Program-made: the position numbers and the translations under genes | The notes under the pieces: generated by a model | Databases searched by the model: none | Told to the model about the DNA's origin: nothing | Seen by the model: only the letters and a program-made list of their open reading frames with translations | Assembly: GCA_947258495.1 (NCBI GenBank) | Contig: CAMYIN010000066.1 | Span: 1 to 46,932 of the forward strand | Direction of reading: 5' to 3' | DNA from: an uncultured Gammaproteobacteria bacterium | GTDB lineage: Bacteria > Pseudomonadota > Gammaproteobacteria > Arenicellales > JAANXG01 | Length of the DNA stretch: 46,932 nt | In this document: one piece after another, positions 17,464 through 25,961 of the stretch | How positions within the stretch are numbered: the first letter of the stretch is position 1 | Layout of the letters: each line of letters starts with the position of its first letter

Positions 17464-18309
17464 GGAACGCTTGCGTTTCCATCGGTTGTGAAACCAGAAC
17501 CAGTCGGCGGGATGGTCGACGATCTGCGTTTCCACCGAGTCCACATACGCCTGCATGATGGAATGATCGTCTTTTCGGTAGGGCGGTTCCGCCAGCAGCC
17601 GAATTTCGGCCCGATAATGGCCGCGCTCGATGCGCGACATGGCGACGAAGACGACGGGGTATCCGGCGAATTTCGCCAATAGCTCCGGCGCCAGGAAAAA
17701 TCCGGTCTCCTGATTGAGAAACCGCACCCAGTAAGCCTCGTCCTGCCAGTTTGGCGCCTGGTCGGGGGCGATGGACAGGATTCGTGGCGTATCGCGACGC
17801 CGCATCACTTCCGCGACGACGGTCCGGTCCGGTATCAAGGTGCCGCCGAATCGGGTGTAGATCGTGGACATCACCGCCTCCAGCGAGCGATTGCTCAAGG
17901 GGCGGTAGACCGCCTCCAGGGGATAATCGAACCTCAGACTCATCGCCAGCAACAGCCATTCGATATTACATTGGTGCGCCACGGTCACCAGCACGGCCTG
18001 ATTACGCGCAAGGTAACGCTCGATGATCTCGACGCCGCGGAGGTCCACGCGGCGCTGCAGGTCTTGCGCAGGGATGGTCAGCGATTTCACCATTTCCATG
18101 GCAACGTCCGCATAGTTCCTGTAGACCTGGCGCGCCAGAGCGTCGATGGCATCGGTTTCCCGATCGGGAAAGGCGTTGCGCAGATTGGTCGACACGATCG
18201 CGCGACGTGAAGGGACAAATCGATAAAGTATAGAATTCAGCAATGGAGACAATCCGTACAACGCAGAAAGCGGCAATCGAGACAGCAGGGTCAACGTCGC
18301 GGGAAGCAT
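17452..18309 (-). CDS. LpxL/HtrB-family lipid A acyltransferase-like protein
   Basis: The 285-residue protein belongs to the lysophospholipid acyltransferase superfamily branch that includes LpxL and LpxM, which add secondary acyl chains to lipid A at the inner membrane. The catalytic HX4E motif is present as AHQCNIE (His112, Glu117), and SIAPDQAPN and WFWFHNRWK match later conserved blocks. An N-terminal hydrophobic stretch (about 3-30) would anchor it. It converges on the acyl-AMP ligase gene with a 12-base overlap of coding ends. Whether it modifies lipid A or another lipid, such as an aminolipid or a product of the neighbouring ligase, cannot be told from sequence alone. Confidence 0.88.
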   Translation of the reverse strand: MLPATLTLLSRLPLSALYGLSPLLNSILYRFVPSRRAIVSTNLRNAFPDRETDAIDALARQVYRNYADVAMEMVKSLTIPAQDLQRRVDLRGVEIIERYLARNQAVLVTVAHQCNIEWLLLAMSLRFDYPLEAVYRPLSNRSLEAVMSTIYTRFGGTLIPDRTVVAEVMRRRDTPRILSIAPDQAPNWQDEAYWVRFLNQETGFFLAPELLAKFAGYPVVFVAMSRIERGHYRAEIRLLAEPPYRKDDHSIMQAYVDSVETQIVDHPADWFWFHNRWKRKRSLYG

Positions 18310-18361
18310 GTGTCAATCATAAACGATGCGCTCACGGGGGGTGTCAAGGCCGATGTACCCG

Positions 18362-19597
18362 ATGAGTGACACCACTACCGATTCTCTGTCCCACATCCGG
18401 GTCGTGGATTTGAGTCGGGTGTTGGCGGGACCGTGGGCGACACAGATCATGGCCGATCTGGGTGCGGACGTCATCAAGGTCGAACGCCCGGGCGTTGGCG
18501 ACGATACCCGCTCGTGGGGTCCGCCCTATGTTCGCGATCGGAACGGCGTAGAGACCGGCGAATCGGCCTATTACCTGGGCGCGAACCGCGGCAAGAGATC
18601 CATTACCGTCGACATCACCCACCCCGGCGGCCAGGACATCGTCCGGAAACTCGTTGCGAAAAGCGACGTCGTTATCGAGAACTTCAAGGTCGGGGCGCTG
18701 CGAAGGTACGGATTGGCGTACGCCGACATTAAATCCGTCAATCCGCGCCTGGTGTACTGCTCTATTTCCGGCTTTGGACAAACCGGGCCGTACGCCGACA
18801 TCGGCGGCTACGATTTCGTCATCCAGGGTATGAGCGGTCTCATGAGCATTACCGGCGAACGCGACGATCTTCCCGGGGGCGGTCCGCAGAAAATGGGGGT
18901 GGCGATCGCCGACGTCCTCACCGGCATGTACGCCATGGTCGCGATCCTCGCCGCCCTCGCGTACCGCGAGCGCTCGGGTAAGGGACAGTATATCGACATG
19001 GCCCTGCTGGACAGTCAGATCGCCGCGTTGGCGAATCAGAACATGAATTATCTCGTCTCGGGGCGACCGCCCGCGCGCTCGGGCAACGCCCACCCCAACA
19101 TAGTGCCCTACCAGGTGTTCGACTGCAGCGACGGTAAACTGGTCCTTGCCGTGGGCAACGACCGGCAGTTCGCGAGGCTGTGCGCGCAAATCGGCAGGCC
19201 CGACCTCGCCGACGATCCACGCTTTGCCACCAATCCGGCGCGGGTTCGCCATCGAGATGTCTTGGTTTCGACCTTGGCGGGAATTTTCGCCACCAAGACG
19301 GTCGAAGCGTGGAGCGTACTATTGAACCGGGTCGGGGTGCCCTGTGGCCCCATCAACGACCTGGAGCAGGTGTTTGCCGATCCTCAGGTAAGGCATCGGG
19401 GCATGCGAATCGAGCTGCCGCATGCCTTGGCCGGAACCGTCGCCGCGGTCGCGAACCCGATCGGATTCTCCGAGACCCCGGTGCGCTATCGCAACGCCGC
19501 GCCGCTCCTGGGTGAACACACCGAGGAAATCCTGCGCGATTTGCTGCGCCTTACCCAGGACGACATAAAGCGCCTGTCCAAGGATGGGGTGATCTAG
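18362..19597 (+). CDS. Class III CoA-transferase (CaiB/BaiF family)
   Basis: The 411-residue protein is a family III CoA-transferase, which moves CoA between two carboxylic acids through an aspartyl-CoA intermediate. The N-terminus reads IRVVDLSRVLAGPWATQIMADLGADVIKVERP, the strongest family signature, and the catalytic Asp is at about residue 184 in GVAIADVLTGMYAM. Other blocks are RGKRSITVD, YCSISGFGQTGPY and GVPCGPINDLEQVFADPQV. The start at 18362 gives the normal family length; in-frame ATG codons at 18353 and 18326 are possible. The gene diverges from the LpxL-like gene. The acyl group is not known; location next to a Liv-type transporter and a tartrate/malate-type dehydrogenase hints at organic-acid catabolism. 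Confidence 0.92.
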   Translation: MSDTTTDSLSHIRVVDLSRVLAGPWATQIMADLGADVIKVERPGVGDDTRSWGPPYVRDRNGVETGESAYYLGANRGKRSITVDITHPGGQDIVRKLVAKSDVVIENFKVGALRRYGLAYADIKSVNPRLVYCSISGFGQTGPYADIGGYDFVIQGMSGLMSITGERDDLPGGGPQKMGVAIADVLTGMYAMVAILAALAYRERSGKGQYIDMALLDSQIAALANQNMNYLVSGRPPARSGNAHPNIVPYQVFDCSDGKLVLAVGNDRQFARLCAQIGRPDLADDPRFATNPARVRHRDVLVSTLAGIFATKTVEAWSVLLNRVGVPCGPINDLEQVFADPQVRHRGMRIELPHALAGTVAAVANPIGFSETPVRYRNAAPLLGEHTEEILRDLLRLTQDDIKRLSKDGVI

Positions 19598-19825
19598 TCA
19601 CGCATATCCCCCCACCCCGCTTTGCTCCAAGCGGCGCTAACGTGCTGTCTGATCCAAGGATATCGACTCACCAACGCGCACGGGTCGCGGATTGTTGATC
19701 TCGGTTATTGATCGAACTGGTTATTTCACCCACAATATGGGGGCTTTTTCAGCCATCTCGGTGCGATATCCAAGCTGAAAACACGTTATGGCAAGTAATT
19801 CAACCAGAGGTCCCAGGAGGGAATC

Positions 19826-21067
19826 ATGTTGCACTACGTAAAGACAATCTTCGTCTCCTGCGCCACCGCAGCGCTTGCCCTGGCAGCGTTCGGTGTGGCG
19901 CAGGCGAAAGTCGAAGGCGATACCATAGTGCTCGGCGCGGCGCTGTCTTTCACCGGCAAATACAAGACCAACGGCAAGCACACCAAGAACGGCTACGACC
20001 TGGCCGTCAAGAAGGTCAACGAGATGGGAGGTATCAAGGTAGGTGACAAGAACTACCAGCTCAAGGTCGTCTACTACGACGACGAGTCTACCCCCGCCCG
20101 TGGCGCCCAGCTGGCGGAGCGCCTGATCAAGCAGGACGGCGTGCAGTACATGCTCGGCCCGTACAGCTCGGGGCTGACCAAGGCGATGGCGCCGGTGACC
20201 GAGAAATACAAGATCCCCATGGTCGAGGGCAACGGCGCCTCCCGGTCGCTGTTCAACAAGGGCTACAAGTACCTGTTCGCGGTGCTGTCGACCTCGGAGC
20301 AATATCTGGCCGAGGCCATCAACCTCGCCGCCGAGCAGGCGTTAGCGGCAGGCAAGGACCCCGCGGAACTCAAGTTGGCCGTAGCGGTGGAGAACGACCC
20401 GTTCTCTCAGGACATCCGCGCCGGGGTGTTGGACGATGCCCAGACCCACAGCATGAACGTCGTCATCGACGACAAGCTGCCCAAGGAGCTGAGCGACATG
20501 ACGGTCACACTGACTAAAGTCAGGGCGCTGAAACCGGACGTCCTGGTGGTGTCCGGCCATTCCAAGGGTGCGGCCACCGCGGTGCGGCAGATGATGGAGC
20601 AGAAGGTCGAAGTGCCGATGTTCGCCATCACCCACTGTGAGGCGGCCGACGTGATCGGCAAGTTCGGCGCCGGGGCCGACTATACCCTCTGCGCCACCCA
20701 GTGGGCCGAGACCATGACCTACAAGGACGACTACTTCGGATCGGCCAGCGATTACGCCAAGCTGTTCGAGAAGGAATATGGGTACGTGCCGCCGTATCAG
20801 GCCGCCGAATCCACGGCGTCGGTCCTGGTGTGGGTCGATGCCCTGCAGCGCGCCAACTCCTTCGATACCGATAAGCTGCGCGACGCCCTGGCGGCGACCG
20901 ACATGCAGACCTTCTACGGCAACATCAAGTTCGACGAGACCGGCAAGAACATCGCCAAGCCGATGGTGCTGCGCCAGATCCAGGGCGGTCAGTACAAGGT
21001 CGTGGCGCCGACCAAGTGGGCGTCGGACAAGCTGATCCATCCGCGTCCCAAGTGGAGCGAACGATAA
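19826..21067 (+). CDS. livK: Liv-type ABC transporter substrate-binding protein
   Basis: The 413-residue protein has a signal peptide (hydrophobic stretch at about 9-25, cleavage after AQA) and a type-1 periplasmic binding fold. The mature start, GDTIVLGAALSFTGKYKTNG, and the segment LAERLIKQDGVQYMLGPYSSGLTKAMAPVTEKYKIPMVEGNGAS are typical of amino-acid/amide binding proteins of the LivJ/LivK type. An AGGAGGG ribosome binding site precedes the ATG. It heads the livKHMGF operon. The ligand is not necessarily a branched-chain amino acid; the same family binds amides, urea and aromatic acids. A stable hairpin follows the stop codon. Confidence 0.92.
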   Translation: MLHYVKTIFVSCATAALALAAFGVAQAKVEGDTIVLGAALSFTGKYKTNGKHTKNGYDLAVKKVNEMGGIKVGDKNYQLKVVYYDDESTPARGAQLAERLIKQDGVQYMLGPYSSGLTKAMAPVTEKYKIPMVEGNGASRSLFNKGYKYLFAVLSTSEQYLAEAINLAAEQALAAGKDPAELKLAVAVENDPFSQDIRAGVLDDAQTHSMNVVIDDKLPKELSDMTVTLTKVRALKPDVLVVSGHSKGAATAVRQMMEQKVEVPMFAITHCEAADVIGKFGAGADYTLCATQWAETMTYKDDYFGSASDYAKLFEKEYGYVPPYQAAESTASVLVWVDALQRANSFDTDKLRDALAATDMQTFYGNIKFDETGKNIAKPMVLRQIQGGQYKVVAPTKWASDKLIHPRPKWSER

Positions 21068-21084
21068 CGTAGGATGCTAAAGAG

Positions 21085-21113
21085 GCCCGCCCCCGGCTTC
21101 GCCGGAGGCGGGC
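21085..21113 (+). promoter_or_regulatory. Hairpin between livK and livH
   Basis: GCCCGCC pairs with GGCGGGC, and the stem continues inward (CCGGC/GCCGG) around a TTC loop. Only a short T-poor stretch (TATTTG) follows, so partial termination or protection of the livK mRNA end is more likely than full termination. It ends 9 bases before the livH ATG and may also affect livH translation. Confidence 0.7.
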
Positions 21114-21122
21114 TATTTGTGA

Positions 21123-22022
21123 ATGGGCAACCTCGAGATCCTGTTACAGGCACCGATCTTCTCGGTGCAATTGCTGATCGATGGCTTGCTGGTGGGGTCG
21201 ATCTTCGCCCTGGCCGCCTACGGCATGGCGTTACTGTGGGGAGTGATGAACATCATCAACATCTCCCAGGGCGATTACGTCATCCTCGGCGGCTATGTCA
21301 CCTTGACGCTGTACAACGCCGGGATTCACCCGTTGTTCGGCGTGCCGGTGGCGGCGGTGGTATTGTTCTTCGTCGGCTGGGCGATCTACCGGATGGTGAT
21401 ATTCCGCGTCGTCGATCGCGATCTGTTTATCTCGATCCTGGCGACGTTCGGCATTTCCATCCTCCTGCAGCAGTTGATGGACCAGATCTTCGGCGCCGAC
21501 ATCCAGTCCGCCGAATCGGGCCTGGGCACGCTGTTCCTGTTCGATAATCAAGTGACCGTGGGTCAGATCAAGCTGGTGGCCTTCGCCGTGGTGGTGGTCG
21601 TCGGCGTAGCCCTGGTGTTGTTTTTCAAAAAATCGCGCATGGGGCAGGCGATCCGTGCGACCGCACAGAATGCCAGGGCAGCGCGGTTGATGGGCATCAA
21701 CACCGATCGCGTCTACGCCATGACCTTCGCCATGAACGCCGCCATCTGCGGCGCCGCCGGGGCACTGGTGGTGATGACCTGGGTGATTCAGCCGTTCATC
21801 GGCCTCGCCTACACCATCCGCTCGTTCATGATCGTGGTGGTGGCCGGTCTGGGCAACATCGCCGGGGTCGTCGCCGCGGCCTTGGGGCTGGGCGCGGCGG
21901 AGCAGTTCGCCGCCTTCCTCCTCGGCGCCGAATTTCAGATCGGCTTCGTCTTCGGGCTGCTGGTGGTCATCCTGTTGCTGCGCAACATGGTTCTCAAACG
22001 CCAACGCCAGGTGCTGAAATGA
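21123..22022 (+). CDS. livH: Liv-type ABC transporter permease LivH
   Basis: This 299-residue integral membrane protein is one of the two permeases of the ABC importer. About eight hydrophobic segments are seen, starting with QLLIDGLLVGSIFALAAYGMALLWGVMNIINISQGDY, a typical LivH opening. The block MGQAIRATAQNARAARLMGINTDRVYAMTFAMNAAICGAAGALV holds the EAA-like loop that contacts the ATPases. The length is normal. The stop overlaps the livM start (ATGA). The hairpin just upstream leaves little space for a ribosome binding site, and none is obvious, so translation may be weak or depend on readthrough from livK. Confidence 0.93.
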   Translation: MGNLEILLQAPIFSVQLLIDGLLVGSIFALAAYGMALLWGVMNIINISQGDYVILGGYVTLTLYNAGIHPLFGVPVAAVVLFFVGWAIYRMVIFRVVDRDLFISILATFGISILLQQLMDQIFGADIQSAESGLGTLFLFDNQVTVGQIKLVAFAVVVVVGVALVLFFKKSRMGQAIRATAQNARAARLMGINTDRVYAMTFAMNAAICGAAGALVVMTWVIQPFIGLAYTIRSFMIVVVAGLGNIAGVVAAALGLGAAEQFAAFLLGAEFQIGFVFGLLVVILLLRNMVLKRQRQVLK

Positions 22023-23083
22023 ACGGCCCCGGTAAGATGGGTTTGTATCTGGGGTTGCTGGTCGCGGCGCTGGTCATCCCGCAGATCCCCGTGTTGCAGC
22101 CCTATCTCATCCAGTTCGCGTTCTTGTGGGTGATGATTCTGTTTGCCATGACCTGGGACATCATGGGCGGGCAGATGGGGTACAACTCGTTCGGCAATAT
22201 CGTATTTTTCGGGGTCGGCATGTACGCCACCGCGGTCGTGCAACGGGATCTGTACTTCACGGTGGAGGAATACGCCGAAGTCGCCGGCGGCGAGCAGGCG
22301 GCGTTGACCGTCGCGGAGTATTTGACCGGACTGGGTCTGGGCATGGCTACCGGCGCGGTGTTGGCGGTGCTGATCGCCGCGGTGCTGGGATCCGGTATTC
22401 TCGGACTGCGGGGTCATTATTTTGCCATATGCACCCTGGGTCTCGGCATTGCCGCCGGTGAGTTGGCCAGCGGTTGGGATTACATCGGTGCCGGGTCCGG
22501 TCTGGTAACACCGCTGCTGCCAGACGAATTGGGCGAGCGCGGTCCATTTTTCTATTATGTTTTCCTGGTGCTGGCGGTGATCACGTTCACCGTGCTCAAG
22601 CGCCTGTATGCCGGTCAATTCGGGCTCGCCATCAACGCCATCCGCGACGACGAAGACAAGGCCGAAGCGCTGGGCTTGCATGCCACCCGTTACAAGACCG
22701 TCGCCTGGTGCGTATCCGGTTTCTTCCTGGCTTTGACCGGCGGCGTCTTCGGCAACCTGGTGATCTTCATCGACCCCACCGACGTCGCGTTTGCCGGGCC
22801 GACCTTCGGCGTGTGGATGGTGTTGATGGCGATCCTTGGCGGTAAGGGAACGCTGTGGGGGCCGGTCATCGGCGCCACCGTGTTCCACGTCACCCAGGAG
22901 TTCTTCTGGACTTATCTGTTCGGCTGGCAGCGGGTGGCGCTGGGTCTGCTGATCGTGGTCGTGGTGGTGTTCTTTCCCCTGGGCATCGTCGGCTGGCTGC
23001 GCGAACGCTGGCCACAGCGGTTCGGTGAGGTCGTCGACGAGGAGGCCCGCCGCGTGCAGGTGTCGCTGGAGGGGGAGCGGTGA
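22019..23083 (+). CDS. livM: Liv-type ABC transporter permease LivM
   Basis: The 354-residue second permease carries about nine hydrophobic segments and the family block YAGQFGLAINAIRDDEDKAEALGLHATRYKTVAWCVSGFFLALTGGVFG, which contains the cytoplasmic coupling loop. The opening segment TWDIMGGQMGYNSFGNIVFFGVGMYATAVV is typical of LivM. A loop of about 25 residues after it (LYFTVEEYAEVAGGEQAAL) is somewhat longer than in E. coli LivM. Translation is coupled on both sides: ATGA overlap with livH and GTGA overlap with livG. Confidence 0.92.
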   Translation: MNGPGKMGLYLGLLVAALVIPQIPVLQPYLIQFAFLWVMILFAMTWDIMGGQMGYNSFGNIVFFGVGMYATAVVQRDLYFTVEEYAEVAGGEQAALTVAEYLTGLGLGMATGAVLAVLIAAVLGSGILGLRGHYFAICTLGLGIAAGELASGWDYIGAGSGLVTPLLPDELGERGPFFYYVFLVLAVITFTVLKRLYAGQFGLAINAIRDDEDKAEALGLHATRYKTVAWCVSGFFLALTGGVFGNLVIFIDPTDVAFAGPTFGVWMVLMAILGGKGTLWGPVIGATVFHVTQEFFWTYLFGWQRVALGLLIVVVVVFFPLGIVGWLRERWPQRFGEVVDEEARRVQVSLEGER

Positions 23084-23823
23084 GCGCGATCTTGGAAGTC
23101 GAGAACGTCACCAAGACCTTCGGCGGCGTGGTCGCCAACGACAGCATCAGCCTGTCGGTGCCGGAGGGATCCATCATCGGCCTCATCGGGCCGAACGGGT
23201 CCGGCAAGACCACCCTGTTCAATTCCATCGTCGGTTACCACCCCATCGACGGCGGATCCATTCGCTTCCAGGGCAAGGAGCTGTCCCATCTCAGGACACC
23301 CGAGATCGCCCGCCTGGGACTATTGCGCACGTTTCAGCAGACCCGCATCTTCGGCCGCATGAACTGCGTGCAGAACATGCAGATCAGCCTGCCGCACGTG
23401 CACGACAACTTTGCCACCATGCTGCGGAAGTTCTCGCCCGAGATTTCCGAGCGGGCTGAGGGTTTACTGGACTTTGTCGGTCTCTACGCTAAACGCTATC
23501 TGCGTGCGGAAGACCTTTCGTTCGGCCAGCAGAAGCTGCTCGAGTTCGCCATGGCGTTGATGAACAGACCGATCGCGCTGTTGCTCGACGAACCCACCGC
23601 GGGCATCAATCCCACCCTCATCAACGGTCTCATCGACCGGTTGAAACGCGCCAACGCCGATTTCGGCATCACGCTTTTCGTCATCGAACACAATATGCGC
23701 GTCATCATGAACCTCGCTCAGCACATCTATTGTCTCGCCCACGGTGAGCTGCTGGCCGACGGTGCCCCCGAGGACGTCCAGAGCGATCAACGCGTGATTG
23801 ACGCGTATCTGGGCGCACACTGA
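23080..23823 (+). CDS. livG: Liv-type ABC transporter ATPase LivG
   Basis: The 247-residue ATPase starts at a GTG that overlaps the livM stop. Walker A is GPNGSGKTT (Lys at 43). The ABC signature reads LSFGQQKLLE, with Phe-Gly-Gln in place of the usual Ser-Gly-Gly at the core, a variant common in LivG proteins. Walker B is IALLLDEPTAGINP and the switch His is in VIEHNMRVIM. It pairs with LivF to energise import through LivHM at the inner membrane. The stop and the livF start share one base (TGATG). Confidence 0.94.
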   Translation: MSAILEVENVTKTFGGVVANDSISLSVPEGSIIGLIGPNGSGKTTLFNSIVGYHPIDGGSIRFQGKELSHLRTPEIARLGLLRTFQQTRIFGRMNCVQNMQISLPHVHDNFATMLRKFSPEISERAEGLLDFVGLYAKRYLRAEDLSFGQQKLLEFAMALMNRPIALLLDEPTAGINPTLINGLIDRLKRANADFGITLFVIEHNMRVIMNLAQHIYCLAHGELLADGAPEDVQSDQRVIDAYLGAH

Positions 23824-24695
23824 TGGCGGAGAACGACCGCGACAAGTCCGACAAGATCCATGGCCACGGCATGGGAACAGTGGACACCGTGTTGTCGGTG
23901 GACGAGGTCGCACGAGACGCCGGCGAACTCACCCTGGACCGACCAACGGTGGACAAGTTTGCCGCGCTCGCGGACAACGCGCCGTTGCTCACTATTGAGA
24001 ACCTCAATGCCGGTTACGGCAAGATGCAGATTCTGTTCGATGTCCACTTACAGGTCAGGAAGGGCCAGTCCTTGTGTTTGATCGGACCCAACGGCGCGGG
24101 AAAATCCACGGTGCTGCATTCGATCTATGGGTTCACCAATATCATGAGCGGCTCGATCCGAGTTGACGGTCGCGAGATCACTACGCTCGGCCCCAACCAG
24201 AAACTCAAGGAGGCGAAGATCGCCTACATCCTGCAGGACAACTCCGTGTTTCCGGACATGACCGTGGAGGAAAACCTGTGGATGGGCGGATACCTGATGG
24301 AAGATCCGGCGCACGCGCGCGAGGCGGCGGACAGGATCTTTGACAAATACACGAAGCTCGCCGAACGCCGCAACCAGCCCGCCCGGGTGCTGTCGGGCGG
24401 CGAGCGGCGCCTGTTGGAGATCTCCCGCGCCTTGGTCATGAATCCCGAAATTTTGTTGGTGGACGAGCCGTCAATTGGCTTGGAGCCGCGTTTTATCAAC
24501 ATGGTGTTCGAGATCCTCGACGACCTGCAACACAACGAAGGCAAGACCATCATCATGGTGGAACAAAACGCCAAAAAAGGCCTTGAGTTTTCCGATGTCG
24601 GTTACGTCATGGTGTCCGGCGAGATTGCGATTGCGGATAAGGGCGACGTGTTGCTCGCAAACCCTGAGGTCGGACGGCTGTTCCTGGGTGGTTGA
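23823..24695 (+). CDS. livF: Liv-type ABC transporter ATPase LivF with N-terminal extension
   Basis: The 290-residue protein is the second ATPase of the importer. Its ATPase core begins only at about residue 54 (PLLTIENLNAGYGKMQILFDV). Walker A is GPNGAGKST (Lys94), the signature is LSGGERRLLE, Walker B is ILLVDEPSIGLEP and the switch region is MVEQNAKKGLE. Usual LivF proteins have about 235 residues, so this one carries about 53 extra N-terminal residues rich in charged residues (MAENDRDKSDKIHGHGMG). The annotated start is favoured by its overlap with the livG stop; no internal start near the core has a ribosome binding site. The function of the extension is not known. Confidence 0.92.
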   Translation: MAENDRDKSDKIHGHGMGTVDTVLSVDEVARDAGELTLDRPTVDKFAALADNAPLLTIENLNAGYGKMQILFDVHLQVRKGQSLCLIGPNGAGKSTVLHSIYGFTNIMSGSIRVDGREITTLGPNQKLKEAKIAYILQDNSVFPDMTVEENLWMGGYLMEDPAHAREAADRIFDKYTKLAERRNQPARVLSGGERRLLEISRALVMNPEILLVDEPSIGLEPRFINMVFEILDDLQHNEGKTIIMVEQNAKKGLEFSDVGYVMVSGEIAIADKGDVLLANPEVGRLFLGG

Positions 24696-24816
24696 GGAAC
24701 CAAACAGCAAATCCATCGCGTCGCAAACCAACAGCCCCCATCATGGACTAGCTTCAACCAACGGAATTTGATTGCATTTTCGGGGTATATTTCCCGCTAG
24801 AAGTGTGACGACACAG

Positions 24817-25881
24817 ATGACTGCAGCAGATCACAAGATTGCCGTAATTCCGGGCGACGGCATCGGCCGAGAAGTCGTGCCGGAGGGTATGCGCGTTCTG
24901 GAACGGGTGGGTGGGAAGTTTGGAATTACGTTCACCTGGTCGGAGTATCCCTGGAGTTGTGAGACCTACGCCAAGACCGGTGAAATGATGCCTGAGGACG
25001 GGATCGCACAGCTCAAGTCCGCAGACGCGATTTTCCTCGGCGCGGTGGGTTTTCCCAATGTGCCCGACCACGTCTCGCTCTGGGGACTGTTGATTCCCAT
25101 CCGGCGCGAGATGCAGCAGTACGTGAATCTGCGGCCCGTGCGGCTGCTCGAGGGCATCCGTTCGCCGTTGCGGGACCGCGGTGCGGAAGATATCGATTTC
25201 GTCGTGGTGCGGGAGAACAACGAAGGGGAATATTCCGAAATCGGCGGTCGTCTGTATCGAGACACCGACGCGGAGATGGTGGTCCAGGAGAGCGTATTCA
25301 CCCGCCAAGGCGTGGACCGGGTCATCCGCTACGCCTTCGAGCTGTCACGCACGCGCGACGCCAGGCACCTGACGTCCGCCACCAAGTCCAACGGCATCAT
25401 CCACACCATGCCCTACTGGGACGAACGGTTTGCCGCGGTGGCCGCCGACTATGCGGATATTCGCACCGACCAGTATCATATCGACATCCTGGCGGCGAAT
25501 TTCGTCCTCCATCCGGACTGGTTCGATGTCGTCGTCGGCAGTAATCTGTTCGGCGACATCCTCTCCGATCTCGGGCCGGCGGTCGCCGGGACCATCGGCA
25601 TCGCGCCCTCCGCCAACATCAATCCCGAGCGCCGATTCCCGAGCATGTTCGAGCCCGTGCATGGTTCGGCGCCGGACATCGCCGGGCAAGGCATCGCCAA
25701 TCCCATCGGCCAGATCTGGTCGGCGGCCATGATGCTCGAGCACCTCGGCCACGCCGAGGCCGCCGAGTCGGTCGAACGCGCGATCGAGACCGTGCTCGCG
25801 GAGCCCGGCCTGCACACCCCGGACATGGGCGGCAAGGCCACCACCAGCGAGCTCGGCCAGGCGATCGCCGCGGCGCTGTGA
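24817..25881 (+). CDS. Tartrate/D-malate/isopropylmalate-type decarboxylating dehydrogenase
   Basis: The 354-residue protein belongs to the isocitrate/isopropylmalate dehydrogenase superfamily and looks closest to the tartrate dehydrogenase (TtuC) and D-malate dehydrogenase (DmlA) branch. It begins KIAVIPGDGIGREVVPEGMRVL, includes NLRPVRLLEGIRSPLR with the substrate-binding Arg residues, VVVRENNEGEYSEIGG, the Lys and Asp residues of TSATKSNGIIHTMPYWDE and DILAANFVLHPDWFDVVVGSNLFGDILSDLGPAVAGTIGIAPSANI, and MFEPVHGSAPDIAGQGIANP. The enzyme should oxidise a 2-hydroxyacid with NAD and a divalent metal. The start at 24817 is preferred; a GTG at 24805 is possible. There is no leuC or leuD nearby, arguing against leucine synthesis. 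Confidence 0.88.
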   Translation: MTAADHKIAVIPGDGIGREVVPEGMRVLERVGGKFGITFTWSEYPWSCETYAKTGEMMPEDGIAQLKSADAIFLGAVGFPNVPDHVSLWGLLIPIRREMQQYVNLRPVRLLEGIRSPLRDRGAEDIDFVVVRENNEGEYSEIGGRLYRDTDAEMVVQESVFTRQGVDRVIRYAFELSRTRDARHLTSATKSNGIIHTMPYWDERFAAVAADYADIRTDQYHIDILAANFVLHPDWFDVVVGSNLFGDILSDLGPAVAGTIGIAPSANINPERRFPSMFEPVHGSAPDIAGQGIANPIGQIWSAAMMLEHLGHAEAAESVERAIETVLAEPGLHTPDMGGKATTSELGQAIAAAL

Positions 25882-25961
25882 GTCACGCAGTGGACCGGGT
25901 GCCGGTCGCGATCCGCTGCGCACCGTAATCCCGCAATCCCTCGAACAATCCGCCCGCGCCA

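Noticed and set aside
24817-25881. 3-isopropylmalate dehydrogenase of leucine synthesis (leuB)
   Set aside because: No leuA, leuC or leuD is nearby and the sequence blocks fit the tartrate/D-malate branch better.
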